This document shows positions 13,301 to 24,600 of a DNA stretch of 64,000 nucleotides, in pieces. The stretch spans positions 25,850,875-25,914,874 of the forward strand of contig OZ234495.1 of the NCBI GenBank assembly GCA_965153455.1, read 5' to 3'. How positions within the stretch are numbered: position 1 is the first letter of the stretch; each line of letters starts with the position of its first letter. The notes below the pieces were generated by a model. The model was given only the letters and a program-made list of their open reading frames with translations, had not been told where the DNA came from and did no database searches. The stretch is from Sphagnum compactum (taxonomy: Eukaryota; Bryophyta; Sphagnopsida; Sphagnales). Both the position numbers and the translations under genes were made by a program.

Positions 13301-14760
13301 TTTCTGCTCCTTAGTTGGGCCGAGGTCCTCATCATCACTGTCAGAGTCATCATCAGTTGATACTTGATCCCCCTTGAGAGGCTTCCCATTCCCTCCCTCT
13401 GCTCCTGTCCCTTTCCCAATATTGTCATCAACTGCAGTACAAACATTCAACACCCCTGTTGGACCTGCCACACTTGCAGATAATAGAGAACTGGTCACTG
13501 GAGCACCAGGAAACTGCAACTTTTTCTTTATAAGATCTAGTGCAGAGTTTGCAGCAAGTGCCTTGTGGCCAATGGCCTCTCTACCACCAGTCAAGGCTGC
13601 AGGCACATTAATGGTGAATGAAATGGTGCTCTTCTCTGCAGGGGGCCCAACATCCCCAGCATTACCATTGTCAAGAGACACACTAAATAAACTCCATTGC
13701 ATACAGCATGTCACTAACATCTGCTACATCTGACAGGTGTACAGAATTCTGACCTGTGTCCTTGTATTGTAATAGTATTTCTTGCTATCATTGGTCATCA
13801 CCAGAGCCCAATCTGTTCCACTAAGATGTTCCCTGTTACAGCAGCAACACGTTGCTGCAATCAATTTCTCATTCCACCATCATTTGCCCTTACTGTTCAC
13901 AGTTAAGAGTATTGTGACACAACAACAGCAGTATACAAGACTGTGCAATAATTTTTGACTTCTGCAGAAGTTTCTCCCCACCTAACCCAGACATTACTGA
14001 GCACCAATAGCAACTGGCTATGACTAGCACATCAGAATGCCAACCATAGGAGATAACTGGTAGCAGCACACCAAAGCAGAAATGAATGTCAAAGACCTGA
14101 ATTTCAAGAAACAAGTAAGATACAGCATAGTACCCTGTTCCTCACCATGAGACAGGTGTAGGCTGTGCTGTCACCTTGTCTGCCTGCAGTAAACAACAAC
14201 GAGAACAAGTCAGCTATTAAGTTGGCAATACATCCCACCTGACAAACATAAACATACCAACAAGGAATGTGTTCATAACCTGGTGAGTGTCACTTACAGA
14301 CAATGAGACCATGACCTTCATCATGAATGGCAATGACTTGCTCCTTACAAGAGTGAAAGCAATATCTTGGAATACTATCCAGAAAGAATGCTCCAAAGGA
14401 ATCGAACAGCCCCAATCACCAAACAAAACTTGTGTAGCCATGGCAGTGGCACTGGACCAATGTGAGAGACCTTGCAAAACTTAAAGAGGACAAATCACTG
14501 TCCAGACAAAGCATCCCAAGAAGTTGGAAGGCATAAGATGACCAATCATGCTACCTCTCCTTTAAACTCGACTGGTCGAGTATATGTTGATTGACAAGAC
14601 AGAGGATTGTAGTAGTACATTGCTCCATCCTCAGTCTTGTGTGCAGTCCATGCATCAAGATCAGGTATGGTTTCACCAGCACCCTTCTTCAGCTTGTCCC
14701 CAGAACCAGTAACTGCTTGTTCTCCAGGAGGGGCAATGTCAGTTTTTACTTGCACAATTG
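10320..14760 (-). pseudogene. PRP40C: Prp40C-like splicing factor, internal fragment (WW and FF domains)
   Basis: Nine exons with GT/AG borders can be traced: 14760-14555, 14183-14146, 13832-13754, about 13690-13286, 12849-12766, 12531-12391, 11168-11062, 10749-10629 and 10371-about 10320. They encode a first WW domain (WTAHKTEDGAMYYYN), the first half of a second (GTDWALVMTNDSKKYYYN), an acidic linker and FF-type repeats (IAPFSKWEKELPKIIFDPRF; RRSIFEHYVRTRAEEERKEK; LWGHEPRFEPLE). This matches Prp40C/TCERG1-type proteins, which bind the RNA polymerase II tail and the spliceosome in the nucleus. The N-terminal and C-terminal exons and the exon closing the second WW are missing. In exon 11168-11062 a TAA (11160-11162) replaces the expected acidic codon before HSTDYDSF. 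It is therefore a nonfunctional fragment. Confidence 0.88.
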
Positions 14761-15025
14761 CTGTCGAAATACAAGTGCGTAATACAAGGGCAAGACACTC
14801 TTCTGTTACTGCATCTGGGAAGGTCATGGTTGTCACTTGTCAAGCTGCTACAGTCCCTAACAAACTCAACAACATAGTTGAATGGGTTGAAATCCCTTGA
14901 CCAATTGAAAAACATTTGTCAGAAATTGCAGGGCTCAAAAATAGTCTTCAGACAGCACCATTAAATCATACTATCCGAAACAGCAAGTTCCAAAATGATC
15001 AACTAAGCAATCATTAACACTTTAC

Positions 15026-16790
15026 CTGTGAGAAGAGCAATATAAACAGAAGAGTTGGAATGCCAATTTCAACACATTTCCCGACCTGCCATACAAGACC
15101 AAAGGCTCAGTTGATATAAACATATACACTTCTAAATCATGTGGTATATAAAACATGAGGAAGTGAAAAGAAAAGTTGCTGTGCAATGTAAGGATGCAAA
15201 AAGAAAGATTGTTGTGCAATGTGAGGAAGTGAGAAAATTGCATCACTGTAGTAGACCTGAAGGATGATCAGAAGGACACTCACTATCGGTACAACCTAAC
15301 ATGAAAACTGTGATCATAACAGAATTGAGTCTTGTGGAGGGTGAGAAAGAAGATGGCATAACCCTGGAAATCCATATTCGAGGAGACCCAAGCCCACTAT
15401 AGCTGTGACAGGAGCTATAACAATGGGACTTATATACCTGCACCCACCAATTGTGCGGGTTTAGGTAGTGGTTTTGAGATGACTGTGAAACATGATGAGA
15501 ATGCAACTCAGATCCGACTTTGTGTATTTCTTCAACTGTGTGTTTCAAACGGATTTTAGGCATGAATGATGATGATGACCTAGCCAGTGAGCTTGATCAA
15601 TCCGGTCTAGGGCAATAGATTCAAAACCTTGATGCAAGTAAGCAAGCAACCTGCTTTCATTACCTGGCAGCTATGCCCCATAGGCTGCTGAATCCGAGTA
15701 TGATGTTGAGCACTGAACCTGCGATGAAAGCTCCTTGTATCGCTCTCATTGCGTGTCGAAATCTCTGGAAAGCGAAAGGAGAAAAAAAAATCCTTGTTTG
15801 TTATTAATGTTTCAAAGGCACAGAGACACAGAGAGAGAGAGAGACCGCAGAAGTACAAGTTGAATGGAGAATTCTTCAAGTCGGAGGTTCCGGGAGTGTG
15901 TGCTACCATAAGAGGTGGATAATCTGTTACCTCATGCGGGTCAGGAATGTCGATGATACGAGGAGCATTGACGATGGAAAGCGTGATCGGCAGAAAATAG
16001 AAGGAGTTTCCCATAACTACCGGCAATCTTGAACCCAGTACAGTCTGCAACAAAGTATTGATCCCGGAAACAAAAAGTGCGCTCTGCACAACTCGTGCTA
16101 AATCACTCTGCAACAAACAAGACAGACAGAGAAAACACAACAACAAAAACAACAAACAATCTTACCACAATGTCCGCACAAAACAGACCACAACAAAGCA
16201 GTAGCAAAGAAGAGCTTCTTGATGCGCATTTCATGGCAAAGAAAGTACAAAAAGAAGATCAAGATCTTTCTAAACCTTTATTTTCTATGTCTGTCTGTGA
16301 GTGTTTCTCCAGAAGAACATACTGAGTGTCCATTAATATTAAAAATGACAAGAGATGGAATCAGCACTGTCGTCCCAAGCATGGTGAAGTAGTGCTGGAA
16401 ACCTAAGATGATTGCTTCTCCTGCACACAAAAATCGGCAACTTCTTCCAAATCACAACTAGGAAAATAAAAACAAACAAACAAAGAACCTCATACAACAG
16501 CAGCAGCAGCTCATCTCTTTACAAAACCAACTCTGTACATAAGAAAAAACTGTGCTACTTCTTTTCCAAGCTTCCACCACCAAGAGAGCATCATCTTCAC
16601 AACATAAACAAAGCAAAACCAGACAAGACAACAAAACGCAAATCTGCCAAGAACGAATCACGACTTCTTTACCCCATCGAGGATTGTCATTGATACAATA
16701 AGCGAGATTAGGAAGCTGCTCCAACGCATGGTGATGCAAATCCTCCAGCTTCACCATCTTCGGAGGAACTAAGATAGGCGGATCCGCCAT
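15026..16790 (-). pseudogene. Nucleobase-ascorbate transporter, 5' exons only
   Basis: Six exons: 16790-16673 (ATG at 16790), 16420-16323, 16107-15931, 15764-15664, 15437-15363 and 15085-15026. The protein begins MADPPILVPP, continues QLPNLAYCINDNPRWG, then GEAIILGFQHYFTMLGTTVL, SGINTLLQTVLGSRLPVV, MRAIQGAFIAGSVLNIILGF and VGKCVEIGIPTLLFILLFSQ. These are hallmarks of plant NAT (xanthine/uracil permease) membrane proteins. Exon phases agree up to exon 5, which ends in phase 2 while exon 6 opens in phase 0, implying a frameshift. The second half of the transporter, including the signature QNxGxxxxT region, is absent. PRP40C exons follow instead, in the same orientation. Fusion by deletion and capture of both fragments are both possible. 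Confidence 0.9.
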
Positions 16791-17060
16791 TACTCCCAAC
16801 AACAACAATAACACAAAAAACTAACAATAGAACTCTCTCTCTCTCGTCAAAATACAAACTTGCAACGAGCTCTACACTCTCGTCGTCGAGCGCGCAACAC
16901 AAAATGCAAACTGCGTGAGCTCCAAGAGAAGCAAAGCGAAGAGAAAGGAACGGGTAAGAAAGACGCACAGTGCAGTGCAAATAGGGGAGGAGAGAGAGAG
17001 AGAGGAAAAAAGAAAGAAAAAAAGAAAAGGAACGAAAAAATAAAGAAATTGGAAATTGTC
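16791..17060 (-). promoter_or_regulatory. Purine-rich leader upstream of the transporter start
   Basis: Directly upstream of the transporter ATG the plus strand is CT-rich near 16830-16845 and GA-rich near 16985-17050, as often seen in plant 5' leaders and core promoters. No TATA box was placed with confidence, so this is a guess from position and composition. Confidence 0.3.
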
Positions 17061-17213
17061 TTCCTCACACTAGGTACGCACCGAGCACACCCCCGGGGTA
17101 TATTTTATATAATTTATATGGAACAATATAAATGAAATGGTGTATTGATTTGCTTGCTAGAAAATTTTGCAACTACTATAAAAGGCCTAGCTATCTAGCG
17201 AATAAACACCTAG

Positions 17214-19046
17214 CTATTCGAAGGATTCATCACTGGATCCTGCCTCGTCATTAACATCTATGGTGTCACCGCGATAAGTCAAACGCAAAGCACCTTCAAG
17301 CGGGCCCATTTTTCTTTTCCCTCGCCTTCTGATGCAACTTTTTTTTCTCATTGATTCGTTCAAAGCCTCGTTGATTCGAGACAAATCAGCTTGTCGAGCC
17401 ACATAATGGGTCAACGTCTGCTTCCTAAGGTACAACGCACAGCCCAATTGTCGTCTTCGGTCTAGGACGGGCATTGTGCAATGCTGAAGCCACCCAGATC
17501 GGAATAGGATGATTGTCCCATGTCGGGGTTTGAAAAACATTCCGTGCGCAGGAATGCAAATTCCCCTCCGGATTCTGCTTCTCCTGTTCAAGCTCCAAAC
17601 ATGTTCACAATTGTGGGGTGTCAAGATGGAGTCCGACAAATTAAATTCCCTTTTTTTTCTGCTTTTCCAAAAAGCTCGAAACCTTCAGAACAGACACATG
17701 CAGCAAAGCACACTTACCTTCTAAGAACCAGGAAATCACAGAATTAGACAAGTCCCTGTCCATGTGCGGCGTCGAATGGTAGTTCTCCATGACTGCCATC
17801 GCCGTAAAACAAGTCCTCCCGATCCGAGAAGTGCCAAAAGGTAATTGTTCTGGGAAGAAGTTGTCTAATTCTTGGAGCCAGGATGTCAACTGGGGACGCA
17901 GATTCTTCTCCACAAACTCGGTGGCCCAAGCATCTGCGGAGCGTTCCAATTCTTCTTGCGAGCAAACTTCCTTGTTTTTAGCATTTTTTATAGGGTGCTG
18001 GTACCTAAAGAAAAGAAAACCAGGCATCATGAGAAAAGAGGTTATTTAAATTATAGCATGCATAAACTGAGTTTGGGCAGTGGAAGGGTGCAGACCTATC
18101 CACAGTAAGATCGAAACGGCAAAATCTATGCCCGAACAGCGCCATTCTAGACTCCCGAGAACAGGACCGGGAGATAGTGCCGCCGTGCCGAAACAAATAT
18201 CCCAATGTTTGAAGATGCTCCGACGCTTCGGTAGAGGGAACAAACCCATGCAAAAGGATTGCCACCATTTCTCCGTGGTAAATGAGCATGCAATCTTCAC
18301 TCAGTTCTTTGAAATCACGGAGATTGGGATATGTTCCCTTGTTTTGCCCTTCGTCGGAAATTGTGTGTCCGAGCCCTATCACTTGCCGCACGGAGCCAGG
18401 GACACTGTGCCCTTCGTTGCAAAAATGCCGGATGATCCAAGCACTCTCACCGGGACCCCAATATTTCGTAGAATGCAATTTGATATTCCTGCGAGGAATC
18501 CACAAGATCTAGTGAGATGGATTACGATTCCGAGCGAGTGTTAAATCAAAAACACAATTATCCATTCAGCTTTTACGAGATTTTAGAAATGCTAACCAAT
18601 CGCAAGGCTCCTCCACCATCACAATGCCATCCGATCCATCGACCGCTTGCAATGCATCCCCGTCTTTCGTCGCCAATGGTCTGGGCTCTTCCCACAACGC
18701 AAGGGCTCCGAGCCCAGAAAGTTGACTCTGTCACACAATAACATCCATTGACGAGATTGCTCGGACAGCAAATGCATCAAAATAAAAAACATTGGTGTAG
18801 AAAAGGAAGCCATACTTGCGGCGCAGCCTTCAATGCTTGCTTGATTACTTGCTTCAAGCAAGTTCTGCCTTTCTTGGGACCGTTTAAAGCCACCCTCTGG
18901 CGAAACCTTCCAAACTCCTCAGGCGTGAGGCGTGCGGAAGCATCCAACAATGTCTGATGCAGCAATCCGGAATTGTGTTGCTCGACATTTGTGCCCGGTA
19001 GGAGAGTCCATGCGCATATATCACATCGATGTCCCTCCGTAGCCAT
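17214..19046 (-). pseudogene. C2H2 finger plus 2OG-Fe(II) oxygenase-like gene, possibly TET/JBP-like
   Basis: Minus-strand exons: about 19046-18816, 18727-18577, 18488-18096, 18004-17718 and 17583-17214. The first holds CDICAWTLLPGTNVEQH followed by NSGLLH, a C-x2-C-x12-H-x5-H finger. The fourth contains MENYHSTPHMDRDLSNSV, giving an HxD iron-binding pair. The last has FFKPRHGTIILFRSGWLQHC and an Arg-rich RRRQLGCALYLRK, the expected distal His and 2-oxoglutarate-binding Arg of a double-stranded beta-helix oxygenase. Such enzymes oxidise methylated bases or other substrates. TET/JBP membership is an inference from general layout, not a computed match. Spliced as read, the last exon starts in the frame GEAESGGEF and must shift by one base to reach the distal half. 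The 18577 donor phase also does not fit. Probably decayed, or the gene model is wrong. Confidence 0.55.
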
Positions 19047-19910
19047 GGCAACGGCTGTCAGAATACGCACAGGAGAGCACCTCAACCAGCACTCCAATTG
19101 ATTTACCCTTCTTCTCGAAACATAAAAGAATGGAGCTGGAAAAATGCAAAAAAGACGGTCACAGGACGTTTTTTTTTTGGAATGGAAGGCGGGCACCTCT
19201 TGAATGCCAACCGGCTCTAGAGCAGCAGTTTCCCGGTTGTAAGTCCAGGTACAAGACCAGCTCCTGGATCTAGCCACAAAATAATTATCACATCCCAACT
19301 TTTCTGGAAGAAAGTTCAACATTGTCATCTCCTCTGAGTGTCACATGATATAAATTCAAACTTGAGATTATTGCGAAATTGTTCATGCAAAGTTGAATGT
19401 CTATTTTCAGCCTAATTTCCTGATATCAATTGGTCAGGAGTGGATGGGCTTCAAAGTTAGGACTTAATATCAAAATTGGCCTGTAAATTTCTAAGTAATA
19501 AAGAACAATTACAGCCACAACAATTCAGATAGGCCCAAACCAACAACTCTACGTACAGACTAAGTTGGAAGTCTAGAATCCACAGATGGATAAACCTAGC
19601 ATGTGGAATGGGCACAACTGCATTAAACTAACCAGGTTCATGAAATGATGATAAGACTAACAGTATGAAGGGAAGTGAGAGTCTCTCAATTGTTCAGTGA
19701 CCATCAACAGTAAAATATATGATAGTGATGTTTCTATAACAACATTCCCACTACGTCATCGGCTCCTTACATTGAGTATGGGACAATGTAATGAGTAGTC
19801 TGCGTATTCAAATTTTCAAAACAGATAAGTGCATGACATGGATACACTCTTAATTATAGGTACACTCCTATCCAGCTTACTCGATCATAATGCAAGCTGG
19901 CCTTATCAAA

Positions 19911-20085
19911 CAAGCAGTCAGTCGGTCATCAAAGACTTCAGCTGCAGCCGAGAAGAAGCTCAAGAGCAGCAGTCAGTCAGTCACCAAAGACAATAGGTGC
20001 AGCTGAGAAGCTCAAAGCTGAGCAGCAGTCAGTTACTAGCCACCAAAGACTTGTGCAAAATGCATAAGAGAAGGTCAAGAGAAGT
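19911..20085 (+). repeat. Three imperfect ~56-bp tandem copies
   Basis: The unit 'agcagcagtcagtcagtcaccaaagac' plus a CAGCTG-containing tail recurs at about 19911, 19967 and 20023. A shorter duplication (acagcaaacatgctcaag) occurs at about 20587-20620. No coding role is seen. Confidence 0.6.
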
Positions 20086-21708
20086 CTGACACCAAAAATA
20101 GTCTACAAGACGGTGTTGGCGCATTTCCTGTTGAAACAGAAAGTTTTCCTCATTTTGACAGGAAAATGTTTTCAACTCAGGAGAGATTTCATGAGCTGGC
20201 CACAACAATGCTTACACCCGATGTGCCAGTTCTGATCTTGCTGCAATGACTCTCAGTAATGATTCTCATGGGAGTTGAACCTCAGTACCTCAATCAGCCG
20301 CCCCGTTCTAGACCTCCAAGCCGGCTTCTTATTCACCAGCACAACGGCTCACCACCACACATCAGCAACGCAGCCGCCGGATATGCTTCACACATCCTCA
20401 GCGAGATCCTGTGTTCAACACCTTGCAAATGCACCCTTCAAAAACATCACCCACCACACCCGTAAAAACAAAGAACAAACATAGCAAATGCACAAACAAA
20501 CAAACAAATCGGGGACTCGAACAGAGGAGGAAGAGGAGGAGGAGGAGCATCAGCAGCAGCAGAAGATCTGGGTCTGCAAAACAGTCACAGCAAACATGCT
20601 CAAGACAGCAAACATGCTCAAGTCTGGAATAAATCCCTTGTTGCAAGGAAGATAGCCAGTCAGGAAACTTTACCTTTTTCGAACAGCAAGCAACTAGCAA
20701 GCTAGAAGAACACAAAGGAACCGAGCAGGAGAATACAGTCTGGTGCATTTAGATCCAACGCCAGATCAGGAACTTTCTGCTGTCACCGAAAAAGACCTTC
20801 AGTACAAGCGGAGAAACTGATGATTCGAGAGAGATCTGATATCACGTAACGTTTCGACGTTCCGTTCAGGATGTTCCGTTCAGGACGTCAATATTGTCGG
20901 TGGAAGACGTAGATCATAGAAATTGTAGGTCCACCGTGAAAGAAACAATTAAGACAACATCACTACAGCAGCTCCGACGGATTCCGGATGATCAACGCGT
21001 ACTCAATATTCCGGCACTTCAGCAATAGTTTCTCCTCCCACCGCTATTAAGCGTCGTAATTACGATTATTATTATCATCACCAAATAAGCCTGCCTGGTG
21101 TCCGATTTCTTGATGAGAGAGACACATGCGGCAGTTGATTCTAAGACAGAAGAAGAAATTTCAACAGCAGCGTGGATTTGAGGCAGCATCGACCACGACA
21201 GCTGTTGCGCGGAAACGGACGTGAACGACAGATTGACGGACAGACGGGTGAAGAGTGAACATAATTAGACAGTAGCCAAGTCCATAAAACCCACATTTTG
21301 GTAGATAGGAAATTATAAAATTGCATTGAGTAAAAGATAAAATGACTTACAGGGAGGACATTATAATTAGATGCAAGCTGAACAAACATGGGTATACATT
21401 CCAAAAAAATTGTACTATTTTATTTAAATTTTAATTACTTGCGGATGGAAAATTGAAGTCATCTAGTGGACACTTGCAACAATAAGATGACATCTGACAT
21501 TCTGTTGGTTCCAATCAACGGTAGTGTATATTTCATATGCATTAACCATAATTTTGCATTAAGGGAATATTTGATTTTATTTTGGGAAAACTGCCAGAGG
21601 ACATAAAATTGCGCGCAAGAAAAGAAGTTGGAGCCACTAGCATCCTGCCAGCATTTTTTTGTTCAAAACTTTTTTTACCAGAAATTCTGGCAATTTTTTT
21701 TCACAAAA
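20086..21708. other. Intergenic, no recognised gene
   Basis: Short open frames only, with simple GAG/GGA and CAG repeats near 20525-20570 and a doubled 'gttccgttcagga' near 20855-20890. Nothing resembling a gene was identified. Confidence 0.5.
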
Positions 21709-22740
21709 GATTTGTTTTTTGAATTTACACCGGGAATAAAAAACCGAAATAATCGCCTTTGGAGATATATATATTTTAAAGGAATTGCAGGGGAAAAAAA
21801 TAGGCGGCCCCCTCATAGTCCATCCAGGCGCTTCAAGAGTCCAACTTTTCACAAATGTAACCAATGGGAAGCTGGCACACCCCGTGGGGGGTGGTTTATT
21901 TTTTACAAATTCATTGTTGGGGGGGGGGGGATGTCACGAAAAGATTTATTAATTTCTTGTTCAAGGTGGGTTTAGGATTAGACTGTGATTGTTTATTTTT
22001 ATTTTTCTCTCTTCATCCTCTTGGCCCCTTGAACAAGGTTTAATTTTGATATTGAAGTTTCTAACGTTTGGGCTATTTGACTAGAATGGGAGTGGAGGTA
22101 TGCGAGGATCGGTTTTACCTGGGGAAGAGATGTGGGACAAGAGGTGAATGTTATTTTAGGAAAATGGACGGGCGGAGGTGTTGAAATGGTAAACTTTTTT
22201 TCCATAGATTGCGAGAGGTCAACGATACATATATATTTCGGCGAGGGGGTTTTGTGTTGAAAGAACAATTTTTTTAATTTTTTTTTGGGGGTTTTGTTTT
22301 GTACATCTCCCAAAGGATTTGTTTTTGTGGCTTTTTTTTTTTCGGTTATCATGAGACCACAGGCTATTCCACTTTGGATTTTTTCCTTTCTTCTTATCTT
22401 CCTTTTTTTTCTTCTATTTTTTCTTCGACTTTAAAAAGGCATTTTCTTCCCCCTTTTTTCGTCCTCCCCTCTTTCTCCGGAATCCTCATTTTTTCCCCTT
22501 TTCCATATTCTTCTTCTTACCGAATGTTTCTTATCGTTTTTTTGTCGTATTTCTTGGTTTTACTTATTCATTTATTTTTATTTATTTGTCTAATTTTTAT
22601 CATTTATTTTTCTTTTCCTATTTTTTTCAATTTGTCGTAGTATATTTTCTTTATCCTTCGATCCTTTTCTTGGGTTTGCAAGATGCAGGGAAGGAATAGC
22701 AAGGAACAAGTACAAAACGAATAGCAAGGAACAAATCCGG

Positions 22741-23057
22741 AAGTAATGTGCCAGTTGCTCGACTCACTGGTACGCCCAATACTGAGCCATGCATGCGAGG
22801 TGTGGACAGGTTGAACAGGGGCGAAAGGGTTGCAACAAGTAGAACAAGTACAAAGAATGTTCCTGAGAGGAATATTGGGGGTGAATAAAACAACAAGCAC
22901 TTTTGCTGTGTCGGGTGAGTTTGGAAGGTATCGAGGGGAGCATTTGTGGCAACAAACTCTCAAGTATTATCATAGTTATGACATTCTTGGTGCGAGAATG
23001 TTATGGAAGCCCAAAGAAGCAATAATTTCAACGAAATTTGTAGATCAACCAGTGTAA
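22741..23057 (+). pseudogene. LINE ORF2 C-terminal domain remnant (copy A)
   Basis: Translation gives LLDSLVRPILSHACEVW, then QVQRMFLRGILGVNKTTSTF and EFGRYRGEHLWQQTLKYYHS. This wording is typical of the region after reverse transcriptase in non-LTR elements. A TGA follows CEVWTG. The same domain is present at 35080-35392. Confidence 0.75.
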
Positions 23058-23977
23058 TTTGGTAAACATTCGCGGGTCAAGAATGTTTTGACAAGGTGCT
23101 AAATGAAGAATTTTAAAAAAATTTAATGTGTAAAATGAAGAATGTCATCACTAGGGTAGGAGAAGCCTCCTACATGGTACCCTCGGACTCCAGGGGGGTC
23201 AACTTCTCTCTCGAAGAGAGCTTCACCAAGCATGACAGAAGGCCAGGAAAGAATGATGTAATTGGGCGCTCCCCATTTTTGCCAGATGTGATAGTGACAT
23301 ACAGAACTCCTGGTCGGGGCACTACAGTCGATAATGTCAGGCTGTTTTAGCGTAATGTTTGAGGCTCCAAACTCGAAGGTCTTCGTGTTATTGTCGTAGG
23401 TGAAGTGTTTATTCGATTTATTAATCATTCCATTGTCCTATAGTTTGAGGGGGCCTTTCAAAAGTACTTATCCCCCCATCGGTTTGGAATATTGACCCCT
23501 GAAGGCTACGAGACCATCATTTTTGGCATTAGAGTCTTCCTCAACCGACACCCTGATTGGGTCATGATGCAAGTTGACGTCAAAAGCGTTTTTAATAACG
23601 TTTCTAACTCTCGGTCCGGGCATTACACTCATAAGGTCAGAGGCCGGAGGCCGTTTGACGACAACAAGAACCCAGCATAATAATGCCAGGCTATTTCATA
23701 GTTATGACATTCTTCATTTTGCACATTAAAATTCTTTAAAATTCTTCATTTAGCACTGCGCAGGGTGGTCGACTCATTGAATCATTCGCGTAAAAGGTTG
23801 TTTTGGCAGGTCGTTGATATATACTTGAATCGCATAGCCCTTGTTCCCATCATAACATTCTTTACCTGCGAATGTTACCAAATTACACTGGTTGATCTAT
23901 AAATTTTTTAAAAATTCTTTAAAATTCTTGCTTCTTTGGCTTCCATAACATTCTCGCACCAAGAATGTCATAACTAT
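22972..23977. repeat. Nested long inverted repeat
   Basis: The stretch 22972-23085 (tatgacattcttggtgcgag...) reappears as its reverse complement at about 23858-23977, and 23092-23148 reappears inverted at about 23700-23760. Together they form a two-part stem around a loop of about 550 bp holding the RT scrap. The right arm carries an insertion of roughly 100 bp. A transcript through it would fold into a long hairpin. Confidence 0.8.
23492..23605 (+). pseudogene. Reverse transcriptase fragment (copy A)
   Basis: The frame reads TPEGYETIIFGIRVFLNRHP then DWVMMQVDVKSVFNN, matching the RT segment with the conserved D-V-x-x-x-F/Y region. About 35 codons are recognisable before the sequence changes. 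The same 130-bp block occurs at 35820-35952 and 36230-36365. Confidence 0.7.
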
Positions 23978-24600
23978 GTGTCAGGGGAGTACACATGCCT
24001 ATCCAATAAAGGTTTTAGCACTGTGGACTATTTTCTTACGACAGCTGACCAATTAGAGGGGGTCAAGCGCTTAGAGGTTAACTGCGATGAAAAATACTCA
24101 GGTCACAAAGATGCGCACTCTGATCATAGACCATCGGTACTTACAATCACACAACAGTGGCAACCCCCTCCTGGTCAGCAAAAGGCAATCAAACACCTAC
24201 CAGGTTTATGACACTGCCAAAGTGGCCAAGTTTAGCATGAGTGTATAGCATAACATCGGTGTCTGGGCAAGCCCAGATGTACTTGATGCATCTGACGTAC
24301 AAACAACAGTCAATCTGTTACAACAGTGCATCACACAATCTGCAGAAGAAGTGTTTGGAAATAGACAAGTGGCCTTAGGAAAAGCAATAAAGCACAGCCA
24401 CAAACCCTGGTTTGACACAATGTCGCCAGACTAAAAGCCAGTTTGCTAAATTGTCACATGCACACACAGATAGGCAGGTCAGACTTAAGCAAATGAAACA
24501 ATTGTACAAAAGGAAGAAACGTGCTTATGATGTGCTCAAGGCTAAACAGCTATGTGGTTTAGCGAAGGCGGATCCTGCAGCATTCTGGAAATGTTTTTAA
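23936..24600 (+). pseudogene. LINE endonuclease end and linker remnant
   Basis: An AP-endonuclease-like tail is visible: VDYFLTTADQLEGVKRLEV, followed by HSDHRPSVLTI with the catalytic S-D-H motif. A second frame at 24412-24600 (KRKKRAYDVLKAKQL ... ADPAAFWKCF) resembles the linker between endonuclease and RT. Stops and a frame change separate the parts. It lies downstream of the 3'-domain remnant, so the natural order EN-RT-C-terminus is scrambled here. Confidence 0.7.

Larger units (their letters stand above)
21709..23690 (+). mobile_element. LINE-derived composite repeat, copy A
   Basis: From about 21709 to 23600 this segment is closely similar to 34103-35940. It carries a T-rich stretch (22260-22650), a LINE 3'-domain remnant (22741-23057) and a reverse-transcriptase scrap (23492-23600). 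Stops and frameshifts break every domain. The right edge is poorly defined because other LINE pieces follow. Confidence 0.75.

Noticed and set aside
19911-20085. CRISPR-like array
   Set aside because: Only three imperfect copies with no unique spacers, in a plant nuclear context.
22260-22650. Phe/Ser-rich membrane-like frames
   Set aside because: T-rich low-complexity DNA yields such frames on its own; the same is true of 33640-33990 and 34620-35000.
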